Below, one piece after another: positions 24,237-32,506 of a DNA stretch of 64,000 nucleotides. Made by a program: the position numbers and the translations under genes. How positions within the stretch are numbered: position 1 is the stretch's first letter; each line of letters begins with the position of its first letter. Source of the stretch: Litoribacillus peritrichatus (lineage in GTDB: Bacteria > Pseudomonadota > Gammaproteobacteria > Pseudomonadales > Litoribrevibacteraceae); the NCBI RefSeq assembly GCF_039537985.1, contig NZ_BAABBN010000017.1, forward strand, positions 294,856-358,855, in the 5' to 3' direction. The notes under the pieces were generated by a model that saw only the letters and a program-made list of their open reading frames with translations, did no database searches and had not been told where the DNA came from.

Positions 24237-25607
24237 ATGCCATTTATTCCTCACACTGAACAAGATGTTCAGGAAATGCTGGAAACCATTGGTGTTTCAT
24301 CCATTGAAGATTTATTTGATGAAATTCCTCCGCAACTCAGAGCGGGTGAATTAACTCAGGTGCCAGAGGCGCTGAGTGAAATGGATATGATGCGCAGGAT
24401 GCGAGAGCGAGCAGCTCAGGACGACGGTGCATTATGCTTCATTGGTGCCGGTGCGTATGAGCATCACATTCCTGCAGCGGTTTGGGATGTAGCAACACGG
24501 GGTGAGTTTATGACTGCGTACACGCCGTATCAGGCGGAAGCAAGTCAGGGAACGCTTCAATTAATTTATGAATACCAGTCGATGATGGCTACCTTGATGG
24601 CGATGGATGTTTCCAATGCGTCTTTGTATGACGGCGCATCTGGCCTGGCGGAAGCGGTTCTGATGGCGGTTCGTGCCAACCGTAAATCCAAGAGCCGTAA
24701 AATACTGGTGCCTGGCACGGTTCATCCAAGCTATCGTTCTGCACTGGAAGCCATCGTTGAAGCGCAAAATATTGAAATTGTTGAAGTTGAGTGGGATCAG
24801 CAGTCAGGCACCACTTTGTTGGATGCATTGGGGCCGTTTACCGGTGAAGACATCACCGGGATGGTCATTGCTCAACCTAACTTCTTTGGTCAGTTGGAAG
24901 ACGTAAACGCATTGACCGATTGGGCGCATGCTCAGAAAGCGTTAGTGATCGGGTTAGTGAACCCAATGGCGATGGCGGTACTTGAAGCGCCGGGCAACTG
25001 GGGCGAAAAAGGGGCTGACATTGCAGTGGGTGACGGTCAGCCATTAGGCGTGCCTATGGCATCCGGTGGCCCGTATTATGGCTTCATGTGTTGTACGTCT
25101 GCGATTGTTCGTCAGATGCCTGGCCGCTTGATTGGCCGAACGGTGGATCTGGATGGCAAGCCGGGTTACGCACTGACCTTGCAGGCGCGTGAACAACACA
25201 TTCGTCGCTCAAAAGCGACCTCAAATATCTGTACCAACCAGGGGTTGGCGGTAACGGCGTCCACGATTTACATGAGCATGCAGGGGCCGGATGGTTTGGC
25301 CAATACTGCTGGTGCGTGTTATCAGAATACACAAGCTCTGGTGGAAAAACTGACCAGCATCGAAGGCGTGGAAAAGGCGTTTTCCGGTCATAACTTCCAC
25401 GAAGTTGCTTTGACCTTGCCTGCGAAAGCGTCGGCAGTGCTTGAGAAACTGGCCGAACGTGAAGTTCTGGGTGGTTTTGATCTTGGGTTGTCTTATTCCT
25501 CGCTTGAGAACACGGTGTTGGTGTGTGTTACAGAGACCAAGACTGACAGTGATCTCGAAGTTTATAAGTTGGCGTTGGCTGACGTGTTAACTGAACTAAA
25601 CGGCTAA
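24237..25607 (+). CDS. gcvPA: Glycine dehydrogenase (decarboxylating) subunit 1
   Basis: The first half of the PLP-dependent P protein, which decarboxylates glycine and loads the aminomethyl group on GcvH. It has 456 residues and family motifs [49 protein letters not shown] and [12 protein letters not shown]. In E. coli and Pseudomonas these are part of one 950-residue GcvP; here the gene stops and a second gene follows after an 18-base gap. The two-gene form is common in Gram-positives, cyanobacteria-distant lineages and some marine gammaproteobacteria. RBS GAGGTAA precedes the ATG. Confidence 0.95.
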   Translation: MPFIPHTEQDVQEMLETIGVSSIEDLFDEIPPQLRAGELTQVPEALSEMDMMRRMRERAAQDDGALCFIGAGAYEHHIPAAVWDVATRGEFMTAYTPYQAEASQGTLQLIYEYQSMMATLMAMDVSNASLYDGASGLAEAVLMAVRANRKSKSRKILVPGTVHPSYRSALEAIVEAQNIEIVEVEWDQQSGTTLLDALGPFTGEDITGMVIAQPNFFGQLEDVNALTDWAHAQKALVIGLVNPMAMAVLEAPGNWGEKGADIAVGDGQPLGVPMASGGPYYGFMCCTSAIVRQMPGRLIGRTVDLDGKPGYALTLQAREQHIRRSKATSNICTNQGLAVTASTIYMSMQGPDGLANTAGACYQNTQALVEKLTSIEGVEKAFSGHNFHEVALTLPAKASAVLEKLAEREVLGGFDLGLSYSSLENTVLVCVTETKTDSDLEVYKLALADVLTELNG

Positions 25608-25625
25608 TCTGCGGAGTCCTATATT

Positions 25626-27083
25626 ATGTTGATTTTTGAACAAAGCCGATCTGGACGTAAAGCGACCGCTCAATCGCCGGCCGCTGCTGCCGATTTATCC
25701 GGGTTACCTGAGGCATTTATTCGTAAAGAAAAGCCTGCGTTGCCTGAAGTGTCCGAATTGCAGGCCATTCGTCACTATACCAATCTGTCTCGTAAGAACT
25801 TCTCCATTGATACTCAGTTTTATCCATTGGGTTCATGTACGATGAAGTACAACCCTCGTGGTGCACTGGCTGCGGCCACCTTACCGGGCATTTTGAATCG
25901 CCATCCGCTGGCACCTGAAAGCCACTCGCAAGGCTTTTTAAGCTGCATGTATGAGCTTCAGGAAATGCTGAAAGACGTGACGGGAATGAAAGGCGTGTCG
26001 CTTACCCCAATGGCTGGTGCCCAGGGTGAGTTCGCCGGTGTTGCTATGATTCGAGCCTATCATCAGGCGCGTAATGATGATGCCCGTACTGAGATTCTTG
26101 TCCCTTCGGCGGCCCACGGTACCAATCCGGCAACGGCGGTGATGTGCGGTTTTAAGGTACGTGAAGTGCCGGTGAACAGTGATGGCGATGTGGACGTTGA
26201 TGCCCTGAAAACTTTGGTCGGCCCTCAAACTGCGGGCATCATGATGACCAACCCTTCAACCTGTGGTGTATTCGAACGCCAGATTGAAGAGATTGCTCAG
26301 GTGATTCACGATGTGGGCGGTTTGTTGTATTACGATGGTGCTAACCTGAATGCAATTTTAGGCAAGGTGAAGCCTGGTGATATGGGCTTTGATGTAATGC
26401 ATATGAATCTGCATAAAACCTTTGCTACGCCACACGGCGGCGGTGGCCCGGGTGCCGGCCCTGTTGCGGTTGGTGAACGCTTACTGCCTTATTTGCCTAC
26501 ACCAATCGTAGGGAAAGAGGGTTCGGATGATGCTCCGAGCTACCGCTGGCTGACGGATAAGGACATACCGGAAACCATTGGTAATTTGTCTGCATTCATG
26601 GGGAATGCCGGTATTTTGATTCGTGCCTATGTTTACGCGGTGATGTTGGGTAAAGGCGGTATGCACCGAGTGGGTGAATACGCGACCTTAAATGCCAACT
26701 ATATGGCGAAGCAGCTTGAAAAGGCCGGCTTCCAGTTAGCGTACCCGGATCGTCGTGCTACTCACGAGTTCATCATTACGCTGAGCAAGCAAACCAAGGA
26801 TTATGGCGTTAATGCGATGGATGTGGCGAAGCGTTTGCTGGATTACAACTTACATGCTCCGACAACCTACTTCCCATTATTGGTGCCTGAATGTCATTTG
26901 ATCGAGCCGACGGAAACGGAATCCAAAGAAGCGATGGACGAATACATTGCGGCGATGGCCAGTATTCTGAAAGAAGCTGAGACGGATGCGGATATGGTTC
27001 GTGGCGCGCCTTATACACAACCGGTGAAACGCCTGGATGATGTGAAGGCCGCGCGAGAGCTGGATTTAGCCTGGAAGGCTTAA
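25626..27083 (+). CDS. gcvPB: Glycine dehydrogenase (decarboxylating) subunit 2
   Basis: The PLP-binding half of the P protein. [18 protein letters not shown] contains the lysine (Lys264) that forms the internal aldimine. Other conserved stretches are [23 protein letters not shown]-type [14 protein letters not shown] and the segment [16 protein letters not shown]. It has 485 residues. It works as a heterotetramer with the product of the adjacent gcvPA gene. A strong terminator 44 bases after the stop ends the gcv cluster. The lipoamide dehydrogenase (L protein) is not in this window. Confidence 0.96.
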   Translation: MLIFEQSRSGRKATAQSPAAAADLSGLPEAFIRKEKPALPEVSELQAIRHYTNLSRKNFSIDTQFYPLGSCTMKYNPRGALAAATLPGILNRHPLAPESHSQGFLSCMYELQEMLKDVTGMKGVSLTPMAGAQGEFAGVAMIRAYHQARNDDARTEILVPSAAHGTNPATAVMCGFKVREVPVNSDGDVDVDALKTLVGPQTAGIMMTNPSTCGVFERQIEEIAQVIHDVGGLLYYDGANLNAILGKVKPGDMGFDVMHMNLHKTFATPHGGGGPGAGPVAVGERLLPYLPTPIVGKEGSDDAPSYRWLTDKDIPETIGNLSAFMGNAGILIRAYVYAVMLGKGGMHRVGEYATLNANYMAKQLEKAGFQLAYPDRRATHEFIITLSKQTKDYGVNAMDVAKRLLDYNLHAPTTYFPLLVPECHLIEPTETESKEAMDEYIAAMASILKEAETDADMVRGAPYTQPVKRLDDVKAARELDLAWKA

Positions 27084-27127
27084 TATAGCTCATTAACTGG
27101 CTCAGTCTGGTTTTGTGTTATAAGAGT

Positions 27128-27159
27128 AAAGCCCGACCTTTTCAGGTTGGGCTTTTTTT
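27128..27159 (+). terminator. Intrinsic terminator after gcvPB
   Basis: An 11-bp stem with one G-U pair (AAGCCCGACCT with AGGTTGGGCTT) around a short loop, followed by seven T residues. It closes the glycine cleavage cluster. Confidence 0.92.
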
Positions 27160-27212
27160 ATTGTTCAAGAGGCTTTAATCTTGACGATTATTTTGAATGA
27201 AGAGAATAGGTT

Positions 27213-27587
27213 ATGTGGTTAAAACACGCACACATGTTGTTTGCTGTGATTTCTGTTTTAGGGTTCAGTCTACGTGGTGTTCTGAAATTGTTTATGCATC
27301 GAAGCCTGGATCATAAACTTTGGAAAATCTTACCGCACGTCAATGATACTTTGTTGCTGGCTGCGGCAATCGGCTTGTTGGTGGTCTATCAATGGAATCC
27401 ACTTGAGGTTCCATGGGTGTTGGCGAAGATTCTTGCGTTGTTTGCTTACATTGGCTTCGGCATGATGGCGCTGAAATTTGGTAAGAGTCTGGCACAGCAG
27501 CGCGTGTTTTTTGTGGCCGCATTAATGACGTTCGGCTACATCGTTGCAACGGCGGTGACCAAGCAGCCTTTGTGGTTCATCGGTTGA
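27213..27587 (+). CDS. SirB2 family membrane protein
   Basis: A 124-residue protein with four hydrophobic helices (about 5-25, 43-62, 67-87, 98-118). WLKHAHMLFAVISVLGFSLRG near the N-terminus and KILPHVNDTLLLAAAIGLLV are the SirB2 (DUF SirB) signature, including the paired His residues. The family was named after an invasion-gene effect in Salmonella, but its biochemical role is unknown. The gene has its own RBS after AAGAGAATAGG and stands alone between a terminator and the convergent HDOD gene. Confidence 0.88.
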   Translation: MWLKHAHMLFAVISVLGFSLRGVLKLFMHRSLDHKLWKILPHVNDTLLLAAAIGLLVVYQWNPLEVPWVLAKILALFAYIGFGMMALKFGKSLAQQRVFFVAALMTFGYIVATAVTKQPLWFIG

Positions 27588-27682
27588 TTGATCGATGGTA
27601 ACTTGGGAAGAACGTTCCGGTCGGTGTGTATTGCCGTTTAGGTTGGGCCGACCGGCTTTGAAATGATTGGTTTATTGATGGA

Positions 27683-28600
27683 TTAATCGATGAACGAATC
27701 ACCCACAGAAATGCCCATTTCGCTGAATCGAGCGGCCATATCTTCGATATCGTAGGTTCCTAACCCTATGTGTTCTAAAATTTTACTGCCATAACGATTC
27801 CACTCATGATCGGTGCTTTGCCCTCCCAGAACTTTGCAGCTGGCGCAGATGTGATCCGCCAGTTTCAGGATCGCAATGAGGTTTTTCTTTTCGCTGTCGA
27901 TGCCTTCCGGATCAATAAACAGCTGCTTTAAATTGTGATGTTCAGCAATGGCTGCGCATAAGTGTGTCGGCATATTCCAGGCCTTGGCGGTGTAATAACC
28001 GACGACAGCGTGGTTGGTGTTGTATTTGTCATTTTCGATGTCGATGATGCGTTCTGAGTCAGCACCGTAAGCTGCAGTCATGGTATTGGAGTAGTCTTCC
28101 ACGCCAAAGCGTTTCATCATCAAAGGGATGCCGCAGTTATGGAACAGCCCTAGCAGGTAGGCTTCGTCATGATGCTTGTAGCCAATTTCTTTGGCAATGG
28201 TGGCCGCCACCATGGAGATATCATTGGCGGAATCCCAGAATCGGTTCAGGGCGACAATGTCTTCGTCGGACATTTCGCTGCGTATCGTTAAGCCGTTCAC
28301 TATGTTGATAACGGAATTAAAGCTCAACAGGTTGACGGCCTGGCCAACCGAAGTGATTTTATTGCTCAGGCCAAAAAACGGCGAGTTAACGATTTTCAGA
28401 ATGGTTCCGGCTAAGCCCACGTCTTTGCTGATGAGGTCTGCAATACGGCTGATGTCAGGGTCAGGCATTGCTTGCTCCATCTGAAGGTCGACCATGATCT
28501 GCGGCTGCGGAGGAATGCGAATTCCTTGCAGAACGTGTTTGATCTGGTCTTCAGAGAGTTCCTTGCTGGGCATAGCTTCCTCAATTTTTTGTAAACTCAT
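27683..28600 (-). CDS. HDOD domain signalling protein 1
   Basis: A single HDOD domain of about 200 residues (starting RIPPQPQIMVDLQMEQAMPD, with LAGTILKIVNSPFFGL) plus short flanks, 305 residues in all. HDOD is related to HD phosphohydrolases but usually lacks catalysis. Here the position of the HD pair reads GLFHNCGIP, so the metal-binding Asp is Asn; AIAEHH is kept further on. No attached GGDEF, EAL or receiver domain. A role in signalling is likely by family. A second HDOD gene lies 14 kb away at 42227. Confidence 0.88.
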   Translation of the reverse strand: MSLQKIEEAMPSKELSEDQIKHVLQGIRIPPQPQIMVDLQMEQAMPDPDISRIADLISKDVGLAGTILKIVNSPFFGLSNKITSVGQAVNLLSFNSVINIVNGLTIRSEMSDEDIVALNRFWDSANDISMVAATIAKEIGYKHHDEAYLLGLFHNCGIPLMMKRFGVEDYSNTMTAAYGADSERIIDIENDKYNTNHAVVGYYTAKAWNMPTHLCAAIAEHHNLKQLFIDPEGIDSEKKNLIAILKLADHICASCKVLGGQSTDHEWNRYGSKILEHIGLGTYDIEDMAARFSEMGISVGDSFID

Positions 28601-28711
28601 GCATTATAGTAAAGCAGAAATGGGTGATCTGTTATAGATGTGTAAATCTTTTTCTGGATGTTCTTTTGATATAACGCATAATAGCCATCGAATTCAACTG
28701 GAGCCTCCATC

Positions 28712-29911
28712 ATGCAGCTATCAAGCCTGAAATTAAACCCTAAATCCGATGCCAGAATCCGCGCAGGTCATATGTGGATTTACAGCAATGAAATAGATAC
28801 CAAGGTGACTCCTCTGAAGGGGTTTGAGCCGGGTGAGCAGGTGGAGGTGTTTGCGGCGGACGGTAAGTCGATGGGGGTGGCGATCGTGAGCCCTCAGGCC
28901 TTGATTTGTGCTCGAATGATTTCCCGTTCAAGTAACGTGTATCTCAATCGTAAGTTTTTAAAGTATCGGATTGAGAGCGCTTTACAACTGCGTGAGCAGC
29001 ATTATGCGGATCAGAGCTACCGACTGTGCTTTGGTGACAGCGATGGCTTACCAGGCTTGGTGGTGGATCGTTTCAGTGAAACTTTAGTGGTGCAGATTTC
29101 CAATCCGGCGATGGAATTGGTGAAGGATGATATCGTTTCTGTGTTGGACGAGCTGATCGCTCCGGCCACTATCGTGTTGAAAAACGATGGCAAAATGCGG
29201 GCGGTTGAAGGTTTGCCTGTGTACGTGGAAGTCGTTAAAGGTGAGTTAAATGAGGGCTTTGCCCGATTCACCGAAAACGGCGTGTTGTTTGATGCTCCGG
29301 TTTTACAAGGCCAAAAAACAGGTTGGTTTTATGATCACAGGGACAGCCGTAATCACCTGAAACGTTATGTGGAAGGGAAACGCGTTCTTGATGTATTCAG
29401 CTACATCGGTGGCTGGGGTGTTCAGGCTGCAGCGTTCGGTGCCGATCAGGTAGTTTGTCTGGATAGCTCGGCGTTTGCGTTGGAGTGTGTTTCCCGAAAT
29501 GCACACCTGAACCAGGTGGAAGGTCGAATGGCGACCATGCAGGCGGATGCCTTTGAAGGTCTTAAAACCTTGGCGCAGGACAAAGAAAAGTTCGATGTGG
29601 TGGTGCTTGATCCGCCCGCGTTGATTGCCCGCCGTAAGGACATTAAAGTGGGCGAGCGAGCTTATCAAAAGCTCAATCAACTGGCGCTGCGACTGGTTGA
29701 AACCAATGGGGTGTTGGTGACAGCATCTTGCTCCATGCATCTTGAGCGAAATCGTTTGGTCAATATTTTACAAGCCAGTGCTCGTCAGGTGGATCGCACG
29801 GTTCAGTTGTTAGAGCAAGGTCATCAGGCGCTGGATCATCCGATTCATCCGGCCATTGCTGAAACAGAATACATTAAATGTTTGTTTGCCCGCTCACTGA
29901 AGAGTTGGTAA
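28712..29911 (+). CDS. rlmI: 23S rRNA (cytosine-C5)-methyltransferase RlmI-like
   Basis: The N-terminal PUA domain (ARIRAGHMWIYSNEIDTK) is followed by an RNA-binding linker and a Rossmann-like methyltransferase domain. Signatures are YRLCFGDSDGLPGLVVDR, KTGWFYDHRDSRNHLKRY, VLDVFSYIGGWGVQAAAFGA (SAM-binding loop), VVLDPPALIARRKDI and the catalytic cysteine in TASCSMHL. RlmI (YccW) methylates C1962 of 23S rRNA in E. coli. The length (399) matches. It stands alone, divergent from the HDOD gene. Confidence 0.92.
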   Translation: MQLSSLKLNPKSDARIRAGHMWIYSNEIDTKVTPLKGFEPGEQVEVFAADGKSMGVAIVSPQALICARMISRSSNVYLNRKFLKYRIESALQLREQHYADQSYRLCFGDSDGLPGLVVDRFSETLVVQISNPAMELVKDDIVSVLDELIAPATIVLKNDGKMRAVEGLPVYVEVVKGELNEGFARFTENGVLFDAPVLQGQKTGWFYDHRDSRNHLKRYVEGKRVLDVFSYIGGWGVQAAAFGADQVVCLDSSAFALECVSRNAHLNQVEGRMATMQADAFEGLKTLAQDKEKFDVVVLDPPALIARRKDIKVGERAYQKLNQLALRLVETNGVLVTASCSMHLERNRLVNILQASARQVDRTVQLLEQGHQALDHPIHPAIAETEYIKCLFARSLKSW

Positions 29912-29926
29912 GCGGGCCGGAATAAG

Positions 29927-31042
29927 TTATTCCGGCTGAAAGACCAGATCGTGTGAGAGTTCGAGGAGTTGGTTGCATCGATTGCTGGCCAGCTCCAGCA
30001 ACAGGCTGTTTGACGGCTCTTGCTGATATTGCTGTATCAATTCACTGAGGGAGTTCAGTACGGCGGTGAATTCTTCTTTTTCCGGCTGCGGAAACACGGC
30101 CCAGATGGAAGATAAATTTTGGTGGTAGCCCGTCAAAGTTTCAATCCCGACGTTCAATAACTCTGTCTCTGCTCTTGAAAAATGAGCCCGGCCTAATAGC
30201 AAAGGTTTTTCCTGAATGCTGTTTAGGGCATCCAACACCAACCAAGTAGCTTTTTGGTAGCTTTTGGATAATGTCAGATTCAGGTTTTTGCTGATCAGGG
30301 CATTGAACTTTTTAGTGTCTTCGCCGTTCGGCAACTGCCATCGTTTATGCAACTCAGACGTATCTTCAACCAGTTGTTCAACCTGTAATTTCAGCAGGCT
30401 TCTGCGTCGGTTGTTGGGTAATTGCTCGATCAGAATTTCCTGGCTGGCTTCTTCCTCTGGCAATTCGTTTTGAATCAGGAACTGTTGATAGTGGTCGCTC
30501 TGGAAATGGTCGAATAACAGGAACTCTATGGCTGATAAACCAAAAATGACTTGTTCGTCGTTGTCCAGAGTGTGCAAGCGTTTGAGCGATTCTGGCTGGA
30601 TTGGGAGCATGATGTCGTGCACGAGCCCGCTGTAAGGGTAATCAGGCAGTTCATCCAGATAGCCAGGTAACATTGGAAGCTTTTCGATGCGGTTTACCAG
30701 GGGGGCGCCTTGGGTCGTCAGGGCTGTCATGTAAATATAAGGCAAGGATTGCGCCCACTGACTGAGCAGCAGGTTGTACGTGTTTTGAGCGTCTTTTAAT
30801 TTTTCCGGCGAAGGTTGTTCTAAAAAGCCGGTGGTGGCGATATGCAACTGGTGACTGAGGTGCAGTAACTCGGTGGTGTGTTGGAAGGTGTTGGCAGATA
30901 ACGTTGTTAGCAGTCCATCGGGCAGGAACGTTTTGGCAAGCTGAGGCTCAGAGGTTTTTTGCTCTGGGGGGGCGGATTTGTCACAACCGTTTAACAGTAC
31001 GGTTGCGACAAGTACAGCGATCAGAAAAGCACAGTGCTTCAT
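29927..31042 (-). CDS. Imelysin-like lipoprotein (peptidase M75 superfamily)
   Basis: Signal peptide with lipobox VLLNGCDKS, so a lipid-anchored periplasmic protein of 371 residues. The body is helical and imelysin-like: ANTFQHTTELLHLSHQLHIA, QWAQSLPYIYMTAL, then VIFGLSAIEFLLFDH. Classical imelysins have GxHxxE at that last place; here it reads GLSAIE, with Ser for His, so the putative metal site is altered. Imelysin proteins are mostly tied to iron uptake, but I see no Fur box here. The HAD phosphatase gene ends 21 bases upstream, so the two probably form an operon. Confidence 0.82.
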   Translation of the reverse strand: MKHCAFLIAVLVATVLLNGCDKSAPPEQKTSEPQLAKTFLPDGLLTTLSANTFQHTTELLHLSHQLHIATTGFLEQPSPEKLKDAQNTYNLLLSQWAQSLPYIYMTALTTQGAPLVNRIEKLPMLPGYLDELPDYPYSGLVHDIMLPIQPESLKRLHTLDNDEQVIFGLSAIEFLLFDHFQSDHYQQFLIQNELPEEEASQEILIEQLPNNRRRSLLKLQVEQLVEDTSELHKRWQLPNGEDTKKFNALISKNLNLTLSKSYQKATWLVLDALNSIQEKPLLLGRAHFSRAETELLNVGIETLTGYHQNLSSIWAVFPQPEKEEFTAVLNSLSELIQQYQQEPSNSLLLELASNRCNQLLELSHDLVFQPE

Positions 31043-31063
31043 AGTTAAATAGTGTGTCTCGAT

Positions 31064-31720
31064 TTAATTACGCAGACTGATGCGCTCCCATCCTCGTTCT
31101 TCGGCGGTTTGAAGAAGTCGGTCATCACCGTCCACAATAATGGGGTTATCTACCAGCTCCAATAATGGCAAATCATTGTGGGAGTCACTGTAGAAGTAGC
31201 TGTCATCCAGTGAATGGTTGGTGCTTGCTAACCACTCTTTAAGACGTGTGACTTTTCCTTCCTGAAAGCTTGGTGTTCCACTTACTTTGCCAGTATAGCG
31301 GTTATCTTTAAACTCTGGGACAGGGGCAATGATATCATCAATTTCGAGTAACTGTTTAGCGGGTTCCGTCACAAATAAGTTAGTGGCGGTGATAATAAGC
31401 AGATAGTCACCTTGTGCCCGGTGTTTGGCAATCAGGTCAGCGGCTTTGGGTTGCATCATGTTGATGAATACCTGGTCATAAAAGCGTTGACGCCACTCTG
31501 TGATTTCCTGGTAGCTGTATTGGGTCAACACGGCAAGGCTGAACTCAAGGTATTCAAATATGTCGAGGGTACCTTCGACGTATTGGCGATAAAACTCGTC
31601 GTTCTTTGACTTATAAAGTGCTTCATTGACCAGCTGGTTTTCTACAAGAAATTCACCCCAGGCATGGTCGCTGTCACCGTGAATCAGGGTGTTGTCCAGA
31701 TCAAAAATTGCTAAAGCCAC
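31064..31720 (-). CDS. HAD-superfamily hydrolase (subfamily IB, SerB-like)
   Basis: Starts MALAIFDLDNTLIHGDSDHA with the nucleophile motif DLDNT. The second motif (LLIITATN) and the third and fourth (GKVTRLKEW and FYSDSHNDLPLLELVD) are all present, so it should be an active phosphatase with 218 residues. Family IB includes phosphoserine phosphatase and related enzymes; similar genes next to rppH are often annotated as histidinol-phosphatase-like. The substrate cannot be read from sequence. It is divergent from rppH-ptsP, a gene order also found in Pseudomonas. Confidence 0.88.
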   Translation of the reverse strand: MALAIFDLDNTLIHGDSDHAWGEFLVENQLVNEALYKSKNDEFYRQYVEGTLDIFEYLEFSLAVLTQYSYQEITEWRQRFYDQVFINMMQPKAADLIAKHRAQGDYLLIITATNLFVTEPAKQLLEIDDIIAPVPEFKDNRYTGKVSGTPSFQEGKVTRLKEWLASTNHSLDDSYFYSDSHNDLPLLELVDNPIIVDGDDRLLQTAEERGWERISLRN

Positions 31721-31951
31721 AGTTGCTCCAATTAACTCGCTAATATTACTGTATAGATGTCGGTATTGTGCATTAAATCCTATTGTTGCTGCAAACAGAT
31801 GACAGACTACATTCGAGTTTATTGGTTGTGAGTGGTTTGAAGATACGGTATTTTAAGAAGATTATGGGTTCATCTGTCTGTTGGTTAAATGTAAAAAGGG
31901 TGATTGGCTGATAGGTGGATTGGGACTAGACTTTTTCCATGGGTTTGTTTT

Positions 31952-32431
31952 GTGATTGATTCGGATGGGTTCCGTCCTAATGTAGGAATTATTTTGACCA
32001 ATGATGTTGGCCAGGTGTTATGGGCCAGGCGCATTGGCCAGGATGCTTGGCAGTTTCCTCAAGGTGGGATAAAACATGATGAAAGTGCTGAAGAAGCGCT
32101 GTATCGTGAATTGAAGGAAGAAGTTGGGCTAAGGGCCAGCGACGTGGAAGTACTTGCCTGCACCAGAGGCTGGTTACGCTATCGTTTACCGAAACGAATG
32201 GTGCGTTATAACAGTCAGCCAATTTGCATCGGGCAAAAACAGAAATGGTTCTTGTTGCAGATGAAAAGCGACGATACCAGTGTTGATCTGGCTCGCTCTG
32301 ATAACCCTGAGTTTGATGGATGGCGATGGGTCAGCTATTGGTACCCGTTGGATCAGGTTGTACCTTTTAAACGAGACGTGTATCGCAAAGCATTAAAAGA
32401 GTTGGCCCCAAAAATTCGGCTGTTAGGGTAA
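31952..32431 (+). CDS. rppH: RNA pyrophosphohydrolase
   Basis: RppH removes pyrophosphate from the 5' end of mRNA and so starts RNase E-dependent decay. The Nudix box is [20 protein letters not shown], then VG, complete with its Glu residues. Other family segments are [19 protein letters not shown]-type [27 protein letters not shown] and [12 protein letters not shown] take GTG at 31952 ([13 protein letters not shown]), which matches the usual RppH N-terminus; a TTG at 31904 would add 16 residues not seen in the family. ptsP follows after 75 bases, the usual pair. Confidence 0.93.
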   Translation: MIDSDGFRPNVGIILTNDVGQVLWARRIGQDAWQFPQGGIKHDESAEEALYRELKEEVGLRASDVEVLACTRGWLRYRLPKRMVRYNSQPICIGQKQKWFLLQMKSDDTSVDLARSDNPEFDGWRWVSYWYPLDQVVPFKRDVYRKALKELAPKIRLLG

Positions 32432-32506
32432 TACTGCTGTTATATAGTTTATCTTATCTTTAACAGGATATATCAACGAACGTATTAGGACATCAATAAA
32501 CGACCA

